A stretch of 64,000 nt of DNA from Planotetraspora silvatica (GCF_016863315.1 NZ_BOOQ01000047.1:47400-111399); one strand, 5' to 3'; positions 55,861 through 64,000 are shown, counted from the stretch's first letter. The notes: generated by a model from the letters alone, not told the origin. Numbers and translations: made by a program.

Positions 55861-56689
55861 CCGCATCAAACAGCTCCTCCCGGAGCGGGGGTGGAAGCTT
55901 TCTGCCCATGTCGGATGGGCTTACCAGCGCCTGGTCGTCGTTGTGCTCTCGCGCCATGTCTGCGAGGAACTCCAGGCTGAAGTGGGCCGCCTTCTGGTGT
56001 TGTGGGTCCGGCCAGCGTTGCACCAGCGGTAGCACTGCCTTCACCCGCTCGCTGATCTGGTCGAGGAGGGCGTAGCCGGGCAGTCCGGGCAGGTGTTGGG
56101 CGTGGAGGTCGATGTGCTTGAAGGCGACGTAGTCGAGCTCAGCGCTGGTGAAGTCGTTGCCGGTGAAGTCATTGCGGTCTCTGTCCAGAGCGGTCAGGTG
56201 GTCGGTCGGGCGGCCCCAGAAGTTGACGTTCTGTACGCGGCCGAGGAAGACGCAGTCGACGAACTCGGCTGAGAACGTGGACGTCTGATCCCTCAGCCGA
56301 GCCCCGTCAAAGATGCACCTCTCGAATCGGACGTTGCCGAAGAACGTGCGGGTCGCGAAGCGGGTGCGCCGGAACACGCAGTCCCGGAAGACCGACTGCG
56401 GCCAGTCGGTGCGATCCCACGGCCCTCTTACGCAGGTGGAGCCCATCGAAAGTTGTTCGAAGGCGGTGCCGGAAAAGTCGCATCCTACGAATTCGGTTGC
56501 ATGGACACTGAAGTCGGTGAACCGCATATCGGAGAAGTCCACACTCACCAGTCGTGCCCGGTCGAAGGTCACACCGGACACGCCGTCGGGCAGCTCAAAC
56601 CGCTGGTCGCGTAGCTCTCCGCGGGCGATCCGCTCAGGTCGCCACTCCTCTGGGCTCGTCTGAAGGCTGAACTGCTCAAAAGCGCTCAT
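55826..56689 (-). CDS. Pentapeptide-repeat protein
   Basis: A 287-aa protein from ATG 56689. Residues ~40-190 are pentapeptide-like repeats (FDRARLVSVDFSDMRFTDFS, FRRTRFATRTFF, FEGARL-type units) that fold as a right-handed beta helix. The C-terminal ~90 residues are helical. Some pentapeptide proteins mimic DNA and block gyrase (MfpA/Qnr); many others have no known role. The frame is open upstream but without a better start. Confidence 0.75.
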   Translation of the reverse strand: MSAFEQFSLQTSPEEWRPERIARGELRDQRFELPDGVSGVTFDRARLVSVDFSDMRFTDFSVHATEFVGCDFSGTAFEQLSMGSTCVRGPWDRTDWPQSVFRDCVFRRTRFATRTFFGNVRFERCIFDGARLRDQTSTFSAEFVDCVFLGRVQNVNFWGRPTDHLTALDRDRNDFTGNDFTSAELDYVAFKHIDLHAQHLPGLPGYALLDQISERVKAVLPLVQRWPDPQHQKAAHFSLEFLADMAREHNDDQALVSPSDMGRKLPPPLREELFDAVRRTTSDTAPG

Positions 56690-57217
56690 GTCGGCCGCCT
56701 GCCGCAACTGGGACCAGGACGCACACCCGAGCCGAACCTCACCACAGCGCGAGGATCGGGTGTGATGGCTCCCAGTGAGAGTGCGAGATCTCGCATGCGG
56801 GGAGTCTCGCAGCCCGATCCGACAAATCGCCGGCGTACCCCAGGGGGCGCAGCCAGTGGTGACGAATACCCTGGTCATCTTTCGAGGCCGATCGGACATC
56901 CTTGTTGGTCCGGCGGTCCAGTGCATCGAAGGCCAGGACGATCGCTGACGTCGGCACTCGCCATATGACGCTGGGGCGATCGCTGCCGCGGCCCTCCTTC
57001 GTCGGGCCTTGCCATCGGGTGACCATGGCCGAGGTGACAGCAGCGTTGACAGCAACGTCCCCACATGCGAGCACATGCCGACTACCGTTCGCACCCCTCT
57101 GACGACGGCTTTCTCTGTCTGAGCAGGGTGATTGGTCCGCCTGAAAAGCGGAGGGTCGACAATGCTCCAGAAAGACAGACAGTTACTCAGTGGAAACGTG
57201 CGAGGCGGATTGGCGAA
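56690..57217. other. Intergenic gap of ~530 bases
   Basis: No supported gene, tRNA or repeat. It separates the pentapeptide and DUF4365 genes, both read leftward, so the pentapeptide promoter should lie here. Confidence 0.4.
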
Positions 57218-58069
57218 TTACTCGAGAGCGTCAAGTAGAGATAGCGTTACGGCGTGCATCTCCCGGAGAACTCCTATTGGAAGTCCGTGTAATGAAGGGG
57301 CGGCAATTTTGGTTTGTATCAGTAATGATTCTAGCGCTACGGCGCCGGCAAATTTACTATAGTCTCCATTGAATCGATGGGCGCGCTTGTCGTGCTTATT
57401 CACGGCCCGCTTTATGATTTCGCGAAATTCTTGAGTAAAAGACAGTCCCTGTCCGGGGTGGATTCTGATCATGCCCATGTTTTGCATCAAGCGCAGCGCG
57501 TGATCAAGCGCCAAGGCGTTGAGCTCGGATCTCTCATGCTCGTCCCAAGCCGCATTATTGTTAATAAATTGGTCGCCCGATGTGCGGAATCTTGCGATGG
57601 ATTCGTCTGCGTGTGCTATTCGAGTTTCCCAAAGCAGGTATGCGACACTTTCGGCATCGAAATTCTGTTCCTTGTTGAATGCAAGCTTGTGTGGCCTATC
57701 ATCGTCGAATTGTCCTAGGTGTTGTATGCTTACTTCATACGCTGGTATGAGATACCAGCCATGCTCTTGCGTAACGTTCCAAAGAATGACGATTACACGA
57801 TCTAAGGTTGCTAACCAACGCCGTAACTGTCCCGCTTTAATCCGTACGCTTGGAGTGAGCGCTTTCGACGTGGATGTGGCGGACGTTCCCTTAACTTGAA
57901 CCCAGATCCTGGCTGCGTCCATTTTCCCGTCAATGCTGGGCTGAACCAGCAAGTCTTCGCCGTAGTCCTCGCGAAGCTCATCTACTGCGGCACCGGCATC
58001 AGCCCAGAGCTTACGGACGGCTGCAACCGCCTGCGAGGCGATCTGGTGCTGGTTGGGTCGCTTAGGCAT
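57218..58069 (-). CDS. DUF4365-domain protein (restriction-endonuclease-like)
   Basis: A 283-aa protein; AGGAGG precedes the ATG. The N-terminal ~150 residues fit DUF4365: EDYGEDLLVQP, then RIWVQVKGTS, an E-D-QxK arrangement typical of PD-(D/E)xK nuclease folds, and a VIVILWNV strand. The C-terminal half is helical and its DNA is AT-rich compared with the rest. DUF4365 proteins occur in defence islands as predicted nucleases; no methylase or partner is adjacent. The 584-aa gene is divergent. Confidence 0.72.
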   Translation of the reverse strand: MPKRPNQHQIASQAVAAVRKLWADAGAAVDELREDYGEDLLVQPSIDGKMDAARIWVQVKGTSATSTSKALTPSVRIKAGQLRRWLATLDRVIVILWNVTQEHGWYLIPAYEVSIQHLGQFDDDRPHKLAFNKEQNFDAESVAYLLWETRIAHADESIARFRTSGDQFINNNAAWDEHERSELNALALDHALRLMQNMGMIRIHPGQGLSFTQEFREIIKRAVNKHDKRAHRFNGDYSKFAGAVALESLLIQTKIAAPSLHGLPIGVLREMHAVTLSLLDALE

Positions 58070-58190
58070 CGTGCCTCCTGACATTCACGAAAGGCCTGCG
58101 TGGCCACAATATCCGTATCTCCTTGACTGTCAGACTATCGTCGCATCCTCATGTAGTTGCCAGCCTCTCATTAGATGGTCGGGAAGCACC

Positions 58191-58304
58191 GTGGTCGACG
58201 CCATCATCGCGCATGGCGGAAAGGCCGTCGGAAGTAACGAATCAGGGCCGGATGTAGACACTGAATACGTGGAGTACATCAGTGCTGAGGTGTGTGAGGA
58301 CTAG
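58191..58304 (+). CDS. Possible 37-aa leader-like protein
   Basis: A GTG at 58191 with GGGA six bases upstream opens a frame VDAIIAHGGKAVGSN whose TAG overlaps the next gene's GTG by one base (TAGTG). The overlap suggests coupling, but the frame is short and has no known relatives that I recognise. Confidence 0.3.
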   Translation: MVDAIIAHGGKAVGSNESGPDVDTEYVEYISAEVCED

Positions 58305-60058
58305 TGCGCAGAGACGACACCAGCGACGCCGCGCGTCCGGATGGACGGATATCCAGCCCCGAGACGCTCCGCCTCCGCAGGGCCACTCGCGCTCTGCGAC
58401 TGCACCTCGACGAACTGCCGGTCGAATTCCACTTCTGGGGGCCCGGCGACCAGTTCCTTGCCGAATGTGCGTTCCCGTTCGCACGGCAACGGTACGACTG
58501 CGCGGAGTCAATGATCGGTGCCGGATTCGGCGGGACCGTGCTCGGCTCTATCGCACGGAGCCTCTTCGACGACGGGCTGCGTTGGTTCTGGATTGGCGAC
58601 GATCCAGGGACCAAGAGGGTCGCCCTTCTCGGCAGCATGCTCGAAGAGCGCAACCGTGTATGCATGGCCATGGAGTCGGACCACGCTTCGTGCCCGATCC
58701 TGCCACGCTGGTTCGCGCCGCTTATTGGCGTAACAGATTTGACCGGTTCGTCCGAGATGTGGCTTCGCGCGCCCGCCGTGCCCGACCAAGCAGCGCTTCT
58801 GGCCGACTTTCTCGGCGGCGTTCGCCCAACCAACGCCACTCAGGACGAACTACTGGATGAGGCCCAGGATCTCCTCAACATCTCCGGTCTGCGCGGAGCT
58901 GTCATGATCCTCGCACACGCCGGCCACGGTAATCTCCTTGGCACGCAGAGCAGCCTCACTGAACGAGGCGGCATAGGTCACGACCTGCGCCCTGACCACG
59001 AAGCGCTTTACATGCAGGTCGCAGCCGTCGGGGTCACGCTCACGTTGCTAGGGGTCAGCCGCGCCGTCCCTGAGAGTTGGCCGAGCGAGGTGCCACAGCG
59101 ACCCTTTCTGGTGGAGTCGTTAAGGTTGACCACTGAAATCGTCAAGGCAGCTACCGTCATTCATGGCCTGGGCGCCCCCAAAAGGCCTAAGACGTTGGCC
59201 CGTCGCCGAAACCCTCGCCCCACCCCTCTTCTTCGGCCCGCCGCCGTGCTGTCCCCCGACGATCTTCTGCCCGACGTCAACTCAGCCGACGAGGTCGCCG
59301 AGGCAGCGGAGCGATATTACGAAGCGGCGAAAAGTTGGATGGCCAACCCTTGGCGAGAGGACCGGACGACCAACCTGGCCAGCATCCTGACCTATGGCGG
59401 TGCCCACTCCTCTTTGCAGGCGGTGATGTCGACATACGACCAGCCGGGGAGCGCAGTAATCGCGGTCTTCGCAGCGCGTATGCTCCTCGAAGAGGCCGCA
59501 CGATTCAAATGGATGATCGAAGGTAGGACGGAAGACAAAATCGCGCACCGCTTCACGCAGTTCTTCGAAGACCAGAGGGCCAGGCGTAAGAAGGTGCTCG
59601 ACGAGTTCTCCGGGGACGGTGTCGCGCGCTCAAACGCCGAGACGCTTCTGGCCCTCCCGTCCAACGTCACCGTGATCACTCCGCATGACAGCATCTCCAA
59701 AAACCGCAAGCAGATGCCTCCCATCGAAAAGATGTTGGCGGTCATGGGCGAGCCCTATCCGGAGCCGGGTTGGCTGAATGTCGCATACTCGCTTTTGAGT
59801 CAGGTCACGCACAGTACGCCGATCGGCCACCTGCATATGACCCGCTACCGGGAAGGCACGCTATACGCGAATGAGATCTCTGCTGAGATGCTGGGACTGA
59901 CTCTAGACGCGGCGTGCCTGGGCAGCGCCCATCTCATCGGAATCTCGGCCTCCTTCTTGACTGCCGGCAGCCAGGAGGCGCGCGATTATTCACTCTCGCT
60001 TCATCGGCTCGCCTACGACGTGCATAACCGGGCGCGCTTGGTTCATGGCCTCGACTGA
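58304..60058 (+). CDS. Large helical protein with an internal duplication, unknown function
   Basis: A 584-aa soluble protein from a GTG with GAGG upstream. Two halves (~50-300 and ~330-584) follow the same pattern. Each has a long helix ending in F-x-W (LRWFWIGDD; ARFKWMIEG), an Arg-rich helix (LEERNR; FEDQRARR), a His-bearing helix (AGHGNLLG; THSTPIGH) and a small-residue hydrophobic helix near its end. The pattern recalls DUF5677-like all-alpha proteins but I cannot assign it. No membrane helix or known catalytic triad. It is divergent from the DUF4365 gene. Confidence 0.65.
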   Translation: MRRDDTSDAARPDGRISSPETLRLRRATRALRLHLDELPVEFHFWGPGDQFLAECAFPFARQRYDCAESMIGAGFGGTVLGSIARSLFDDGLRWFWIGDDPGTKRVALLGSMLEERNRVCMAMESDHASCPILPRWFAPLIGVTDLTGSSEMWLRAPAVPDQAALLADFLGGVRPTNATQDELLDEAQDLLNISGLRGAVMILAHAGHGNLLGTQSSLTERGGIGHDLRPDHEALYMQVAAVGVTLTLLGVSRAVPESWPSEVPQRPFLVESLRLTTEIVKAATVIHGLGAPKRPKTLARRRNPRPTPLLRPAAVLSPDDLLPDVNSADEVAEAAERYYEAAKSWMANPWREDRTTNLASILTYGGAHSSLQAVMSTYDQPGSAVIAVFAARMLLEEAARFKWMIEGRTEDKIAHRFTQFFEDQRARRKKVLDEFSGDGVARSNAETLLALPSNVTVITPHDSISKNRKQMPPIEKMLAVMGEPYPEPGWLNVAYSLLSQVTHSTPIGHLHMTRYREGTLYANEISAEMLGLTLDAACLGSAHLIGISASFLTAGSQEARDYSLSLHRLAYDVHNRARLVHGLD

Positions 60059-60137
60059 TCCGGGTGATCCACGCGAGATGCGTGGTATGTGGTCGTGTGT
60101 GTGGTGGGCGGGCGACGTGCCCCGAACTTCCGATCTT

Positions 60138-60303
60138 GTTAATGTCGGTACAACAACAACCCTGGACGACCGTGGACGGGTGTGGAATTCCCGAGGCCCG
60201 GCGTCCCCTTTGACCAGGTGCTCGTGTCGACGATGGACGTCTGTGGACATCTCCGATCTTGCTACGGATAAGAAGGCAAGGGGTTCGAGTCCTCCCGCTC
60301 AGG
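60138..60303 (+). other. Second att-like site: arm repeats plus 3' half of tRNA-Arg(ACG)
   Basis: TGGACG/TGGA at 60163, 60173, 60183, 60234 and 60244 precede a tRNA 3' half: anticodon stem TCTTG/TAAGA (60257-60273) with loop CTACGGA, variable AGGCA, T-arm AGGGG-TTCGAGT-CCTCC and an acceptor strand to 60302. The D-arm and 5' acceptor strand are missing, so it cannot make a tRNA. A GTTAATG at 60138 and TACAACAAC at 60149 resemble arm sites of the other att regions. This is best read as an attachment-site arm of a related element. Confidence 0.7.
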
Positions 60304-60593
60304 CTCCGCGATGCTCACGGCATCGCGGTGATGACCTGGAATTTCCATATCTGGATCAGTAATCGGTGTCTGGCTACGTCCGGGCGGGGTCGGGTGTGTC
60401 CGGTGTCGGCAGCTTGAACAACACTCCGGGCAGACCTACGACGTTGCTGCCTGTCGCGGTCTGAGGCAACCAAGCGTCGTACGGAGGCGTGGCCCCCCAC
60501 GGGACAGTGACGACGGGTCCTAACAGCACCAGGGCGCAGGCGTCTTCGACTAATTACTAAGAAAGCACCCGCCAAGTCGGGATAATCATCTCC
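60304..60593. other. Gap before the membrane protein gene
   Basis: About 290 bases without a supported gene. A GATAAT at 60581-60586, 8 bases before the ATG at 60594, may be a -10 element for a leaderless message. Confidence 0.4.
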
Positions 60594-62183
60594 ATGCCCC
60601 CCACGGCACCCTCCACCGGCACACGCCAGTCCCGGCGCCCATTCCCTCTGAGGCCCACCACAGCCTGGACAGTTGCCCTGGCAGGAGCGCTCGCCGGAGC
60701 TGTACTTGTTCGCGTCGCGGACCGATCGCGGCGTCGGCCAAGCTCCACGCCTGATCCAGACCCCCCCGTCAGCCCGCCTGCCGCACGGAAGAAGACCCAC
60801 ACTTCACTGCGTCGCTTGGCTGGAGTCGTCCGTCTCATCACGCGGACCCTGCTTCACCTTCTCGTCGCCACCTGGGGCTTGCTCATCGTCGTCGTGGGCG
60901 TCATAGACGCCGTCTCAGCCAGCAGCGTTCCGTCCCGGTTCCAGGGAGCCCTTCTCGCCATCGTGGGGGGCTACATCGTCGTCTCCCTGTGCCGCCTGAG
61001 CGGCATCCGCCTGCCGACCCGAGATGATCACCGCCGGGTCCTGATTGCCGCTCTAGCCGCGTTCCTTCTCGCCCTCTACCTTCTCTACGAGCTCTCGACG
61101 GATTTCGCCCCGCAGCCTCACCTGCTTCGAGCTGGCGTCGTATGCATTGTCAGCGCCCTCGCCAGCATCGTCTTGGCGGTACTCCGCGCGGTAGGTGTGG
61201 CTAGGTTTCCTCAACCGCAGGCCGGCCCTGCCTCGCCGCCACGCAACTGGCGCGAGGTATGGCTATCCTCCGGCGCCACGGTGGTTGCGGCCCTCATCGC
61301 GCTTCCCCTCACCTGGTATTCCACTCAATACGTGCCCGATGCGGCCGCCCCCACCATCACCATCACGAGTAGCCTCAAAGCTGGCCAGGCGGCAGTTAGC
61401 GCGCCCATCCCCATCACTATGACGATTACGTTCAAGAACACCGCCACCGCATCCGTGCGCGTGCTGGGCTCGATGTACCAGCTCACCGGCACCGCCACCA
61501 GTGTCAGCCCTACTCGCTCCGTGGCCATCGACACAAGCCAGCGGGACGCGGCCTTGAAGGAGAACTACGGCCCCGCAGCCCGTTATAACCGCTACGCCAC
61601 CCACCAGCAGGCACAGGTCATCCAGTATGGGCAGGTCGTTGAGGACGCCGTCGAGCTGATCCCCAACGAGGAGAGCACCGCCACTATCGTGGCTTTCGTC
61701 CCGCCCAGCGTGCTTTCGGGTGACAAGGGCTTCTCACTTCTCCGGCTCACCGTGGATATCGTCTTCGTCCGTGCCGATCGGGTGTCCCTCGGTGTCCCCG
61801 ACGCGGTCGACAGCACCAGCACCGCATCTGGAAGTGAGCGCGACCATGAAGGTTGTGAGGGGCGGCAAGTCCTCCAACGACGCTGGACAGTCACCTACGG
61901 AAGCTTGATCGACCGGCTGACCCAGTCCAGGCGCGAGGTCGCTATCGGCCGTACCGTCCAATCCTCCGCCACCGGCCTGCCCGAGCCGGACCTGTGGTGG
62001 GAAGCCATCCCATCGCTGGACTACTCCATTCACCATGGGCAACAGCCCTGCGGTCGTCTGGTCAACCCCGATCAGTACGGCTCCGATCGAGGGTTGGAGG
62101 AACGCAGCATGCTCAGCACGGCGGGCGCAGTCACTGAGCTCGCCGCCCCCAGGCCGATCCCGCCCTCAACCACCAAGCCCTGA
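60594..62183 (+). CDS. Multi-span membrane protein of unknown function
   Basis: A 529-aa protein with about six hydrophobic segments in the first ~250 residues (for example WTVALAGALAGAVLV, LLHLLVATWGLLIVVVGVI, LIAALAAFLLALYLLYEL). A ~270-residue largely beta, probably extracytoplasmic, domain follows (PTITITSSLKAGQAAV ...). No recognised domain. The ATG lacks a Shine-Dalgarno site. It lies just right of the tRNA-Arg remnant. Confidence 0.6.
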   Translation: MPPTAPSTGTRQSRRPFPLRPTTAWTVALAGALAGAVLVRVADRSRRRPSSTPDPDPPVSPPAARKKTHTSLRRLAGVVRLITRTLLHLLVATWGLLIVVVGVIDAVSASSVPSRFQGALLAIVGGYIVVSLCRLSGIRLPTRDDHRRVLIAALAAFLLALYLLYELSTDFAPQPHLLRAGVVCIVSALASIVLAVLRAVGVARFPQPQAGPASPPRNWREVWLSSGATVVAALIALPLTWYSTQYVPDAAAPTITITSSLKAGQAAVSAPIPITMTITFKNTATASVRVLGSMYQLTGTATSVSPTRSVAIDTSQRDAALKENYGPAARYNRYATHQQAQVIQYGQVVEDAVELIPNEESTATIVAFVPPSVLSGDKGFSLLRLTVDIVFVRADRVSLGVPDAVDSTSTASGSERDHEGCEGRQVLQRRWTVTYGSLIDRLTQSRREVAIGRTVQSSATGLPEPDLWWEAIPSLDYSIHHGQQPCGRLVNPDQYGSDRGLEERSMLSTAGAVTELAAPRPIPPSTTKP

Positions 62184-62264
62184 AGCGGTATCCACTGTGA
62201 TGAGGGCAGGGGTCACGTCCCGCGGTGTGTTGTAACTCCAAGCTGCTGACGCAAACCCCGGACA

Positions 62265-62550
62265 TGGAAGGTCAGCGAGTTCTCGCCAAGGTTTCTCGCG
62301 AAGGAAGTCACACCACAACTCTGGATCAGGCTGCCCTGCTCGAGTTGCTGGAGTCTCTCAAGCCGCCGACGCCGACGAAATGATCCGGCGGGCGCTGCAA
62401 GCCGTCCAGTAAGAACTCATCGAGGCGGAGGCGGCGCGGTGATCGGCGCCCCCCGCATCAACGATCCGAAGCGCGCACCACCCAGCGAAACGGACACTGG
62501 GACCGCCTGCTGACCGCCGCTGCCGGGGAGCTGGAACTGGCTGGTAGATC
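62265..62550 (+). pseudogene. Decayed IS256-type transposase fragment
   Basis: Reading across three frames gives the N-terminal signature of IS256 (mutator-type) transposases: ALLELLESL, then QAADADEMIRRALQAV, ELIEAEAAR, then RSEARTTQRNGHWDRLLTAA. At least two frame shifts and an in-frame stop break it, and the DDE catalytic part is absent. It is a relic of an insertion near this boundary. Confidence 0.75.
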
Positions 62551-62600
62551 ACAAACGCCCCCGCTCGCCCTCCATCGGGGTGGGCGGGGGCGTCGTTTGT
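62551..62600. terminator. Bidirectional GC-rich hairpin
   Basis: ACAAACG...CCCCCGC at 62551-62570 pairs with GCGGGGGCGTCGTTTGT ending at 62600; a run of T follows on the top strand. It can serve as a terminator after the transposase relic. Confidence 0.6.
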
Positions 62601-62711
62601 CGTTGGCCGACCCCTTCCGCGCGGCCTAAGACAGCCCATGGTCACCGGTCAGCGCCGACTGGCGCGGTAGATCAGCGGCCTGTGACGCCAGCTCTTGTAG
62701 GCTCGTCTGAC

Positions 62712-62993
62712 GTGGCTGACTACGACATCCCGTCCGATCTCCTCGACCTACAGCGGGCCTACTTCGCCGCCGACCAGCGGGTCCAAGAGTCCGGAGAGGG
62801 CTTCCCCTCGGCGATCGACATCGCCAACCAGGAGGCGGAGATCAGCGACGAGCAAAGGTCGGCGCTCATTGAAGCCAGGGCCGCGCGTCTGGACTTGGTG
62901 AGCGAGCTGTACCGGCACCCGTGGTTCGACACGGTGGACAACACCCATGAGGCGCGGATGGCTTTGCGGAAGGCGGCTCGAGCTACCGGTTGA
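62712..62993 (+). CDS. Conserved small hypothetical protein
   Basis: A 93-aa protein from a GTG, opening VADYDIPSDLLDLQRAYFAA. It is helical and charged, ending LYRHPWFDTVDNTHEARM. Proteins with this opening are widespread in Streptomyces and relatives; function unknown. Its last 11 bases overlap the convergent 58-aa gene. Confidence 0.7.
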   Translation: MADYDIPSDLLDLQRAYFAADQRVQESGEGFPSAIDIANQEAEISDEQRSALIEARAARLDLVSELYRHPWFDTVDNTHEARMALRKAARATG

Positions 62994-63159
62994 ACTCGAC
63001 TACCTCGACGAGGTCGGCCAGGTCCACGTGCCGGGCGACCTCGCAGACGGTGGTGCAGTAGGCCACGAGGTAGCCGTGCTGCTTCACCCGTAGGCGTTGC
63101 CGGCCGTCCAGGACGATCGCCTCGACCTCGAACCCGTTGACGCCTACCCACATGGTCAT
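62983..63159 (-). CDS. Short conserved hypothetical protein
   Basis: A 58-aa protein from ATG 63159 (a second ATG lies two codons in). It reads MWVGVNGFEVEAIVLDGRQ near the start and HVDLADLVEVVEF near the end, matching a small protein I recall from Streptomyces. Codon bias is good throughout. It converges with the 93-aa gene and overlaps it by 11 bases. Confidence 0.65.
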   Translation of the reverse strand: MTMWVGVNGFEVEAIVLDGRQRLRVKQHGYLVAYCTTVCEVARHVDLADLVEVVEFNR

Positions 63160-63306
63160 GCCGTGATGGTAGAAAACCGCAGGTCAAGACCACAGAACCG
63201 CCCCCTCATCCCGGAGGCCTGGGCTTGTGCTCAGCTCAGCTGGCCGCTCGGAGGATGATGCTCGGACGCTCACACCTTCGGGTTCGTTTCGGTGCATTCT
63301 GGTTCG

Positions 63307-63573
63307 ATGCGTGTGTACAACGAGCCCTGCGAGGCGACCGAGAACGAGGACGGATCGCCTCGCACGTTCGTGTGGCGGGAGCGTGAGTACACGGTGATCG
63401 AACTGGTGGACGAGTGGCGGAGCATGCGCCCGTGGTGGATCGACCAACTGCCCGAGCCGATGGACCACGAGGTGCGGCATTACCGCGTGCGGGCGTCGTC
63501 CAGCAATGGTCAGGGCCTGGCCGAGCTTGAGCACCACTACGAAGGCTGGCGACTCGCCAGCATCTTGGACTGA
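63307..63573 (+). CDS. DUF6504-like small protein
   Basis: An 88-aa protein. The core PRTFVWREREYTVIELVDEW, RPWW and HYRVRASSSNG segments match the DUF6504 pattern and resemble the gene at 54374-54676. Family function is unknown; some members lie beside DNA-repair polymerase genes, which is not the case here. Confidence 0.65.
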   Translation: MRVYNEPCEATENEDGSPRTFVWREREYTVIELVDEWRSMRPWWIDQLPEPMDHEVRHYRVRASSSNGQGLAELEHHYEGWRLASILD

Positions 63574-63867
63574 TATTCAAGGGGGCATTCGCATGCGGAG
63601 CCGCACGAGCCAAAAGCTTGATCGCCACACCGTGCAATATGCATGCAATGATCTTGCTGGCGGGAGCCGTAGGGCAGGGCTTTGCCGCAGGTCGGAGGTA
63701 GTGAGCGGCAGGGAAAGGTGACGTGCTGTAAAACCGTCGGCTCTCAGGAGCGTGCATCGAGTGCAGACGGGGTTGCCACTCACGCGGACCCGGGGGCCCA
63801 CATGCTGCTCCCATGTTTCGGGGCTGGGATGCCCAAACCAGGCAGGGTTCCAACTGGTGGAACGAGG
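63574..63867. other. Intergenic gap of ~290 bases
   Basis: No supported gene or repeat. Confidence 0.4.
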
Positions 63868-63898
63868 AAAGCGCCCGCCCTTCGGGGGCGGGCGCTTT
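63868..63898 (-). terminator. Perfect hairpin terminator
   Basis: AAAGCGCCCGCCC pairs with GGGCGGGCGCTTT across a five-base loop, five bases after the stop of the minus-strand gene at 63904; a T-rich tail follows on that strand. Confidence 0.75.
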
Positions 63899-63903
63899 GT
63901 GGG

Positions 63904-64000
63904 TTACTCGTTTACTACGGGGCTGCCGGGGAGGCAGCGGGCGGGGAGTCGGTGTCCGTCGCAGCCGTGGAGGATGCGGACGATTTGGGGGTCGTGGTCG
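63904..64000 (-). CDS. C-terminal end of a gene entering from the right
   Basis: The last ~31 codons of a minus-strand frame ending in TAA (plus-strand TTA at 63904-63906), reading VRILHGCDGHRLPARC near the window edge. Good codon bias and a perfect hairpin right after the stop support a real gene. The family cannot be told. Confidence 0.5.
   Translation of the reverse strand, partial: DHDPQIVRILHGCDGHRLPARCLPGSPVVNE

Noticed and set aside
60254..60307. A functional tRNA-Arg gene
   Set aside because: Only the anticodon arm, variable loop, T-arm and 3' acceptor strand are present; the D-arm and 5' acceptor strand are missing.

Overview
This is high-GC actinobacterial DNA. The inference rests on GTG/TTG starts, Shine-Dalgarno sites of the GGAGG type, a chaplin-like surface protein, a PSP1-domain gene next to holB, a Tap-type secreted hydrolase and actinomycete-type integrative-element genes. 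A Streptosporangiales-like host is my best guess, but the sequence alone does not prove it.

Region A (1-15.3 kb) is ordinary chromosome. It holds a 5'-truncated M20 peptidase, a secreted or membrane-anchored protein, a large eight-repeat chaplin-like protein, a DUF5703-like small gene, topA, a membrane metallophosphoesterase, a fused MFS-thymidylate kinase, holB, a PSP1 gene, an alpha/beta-hydrolase lipoprotein and tRNA-Thr(CGT). Between the kinase fusion and holB lies an unusual non-coding array. It has copies of CGTGATCATGCACAGGTTC every 53 bp, with the left half in one orientation and the right half inverted.

Region B (15.2-55.4 kb) reads as an integrated actinomycete integrative and conjugative element (AICE) in tRNA-Thr plus its cargo. 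The core (20.1-30.3 kb) has a tyrosine integrase, excisionase, RepSA-like initiator, DUF2637/spread protein, FtsK-like transfer ATPase, two GntR regulators with palindromic operators, an XRE/P-loop kinase pair and several small coupled genes. A Trypco1 / trypsin-STAND-WD40 unit sits between the tRNA and the integrase. Further cargo is: a NACHT ATPase with a repeat-built membrane domain; a two-component/ABC-exporter island bracketed by ~51-bp inverted repeats; a Sll1717-type P-loop ATPase; an AbiTii protein; a Ser/Thr kinase; a LAL regulator; an Rrf2 regulator; two tandem histidine kinases without a response regulator; and a lipoprotein.

Region C (55.4-64 kb) is accessory sequence with a pentapeptide-repeat protein, a DUF4365 protein, a 584-aa internally duplicated protein, a membrane protein, a broken IS256-type transposase and small conserved genes. 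At 60.3 kb lies the 3' half of a tRNA-Arg(ACG). It is preceded by the same spaced TGGACG repeats (offsets 0, 10, ~20, 71, 81, anticodon at 101) that precede the 15-bp tRNA-Thr fragment at 55.4 kb. These look like two attachment-site arms for related integrases.

The strongest leads are the paired att architecture, the Trypco1/trypsin/STAND/WD40 unit with near-identical blades, the 53-bp-phased array, the inverted-repeat-bounded exporter island and the 12-bp-repeat-encoded NACHT membrane domain.
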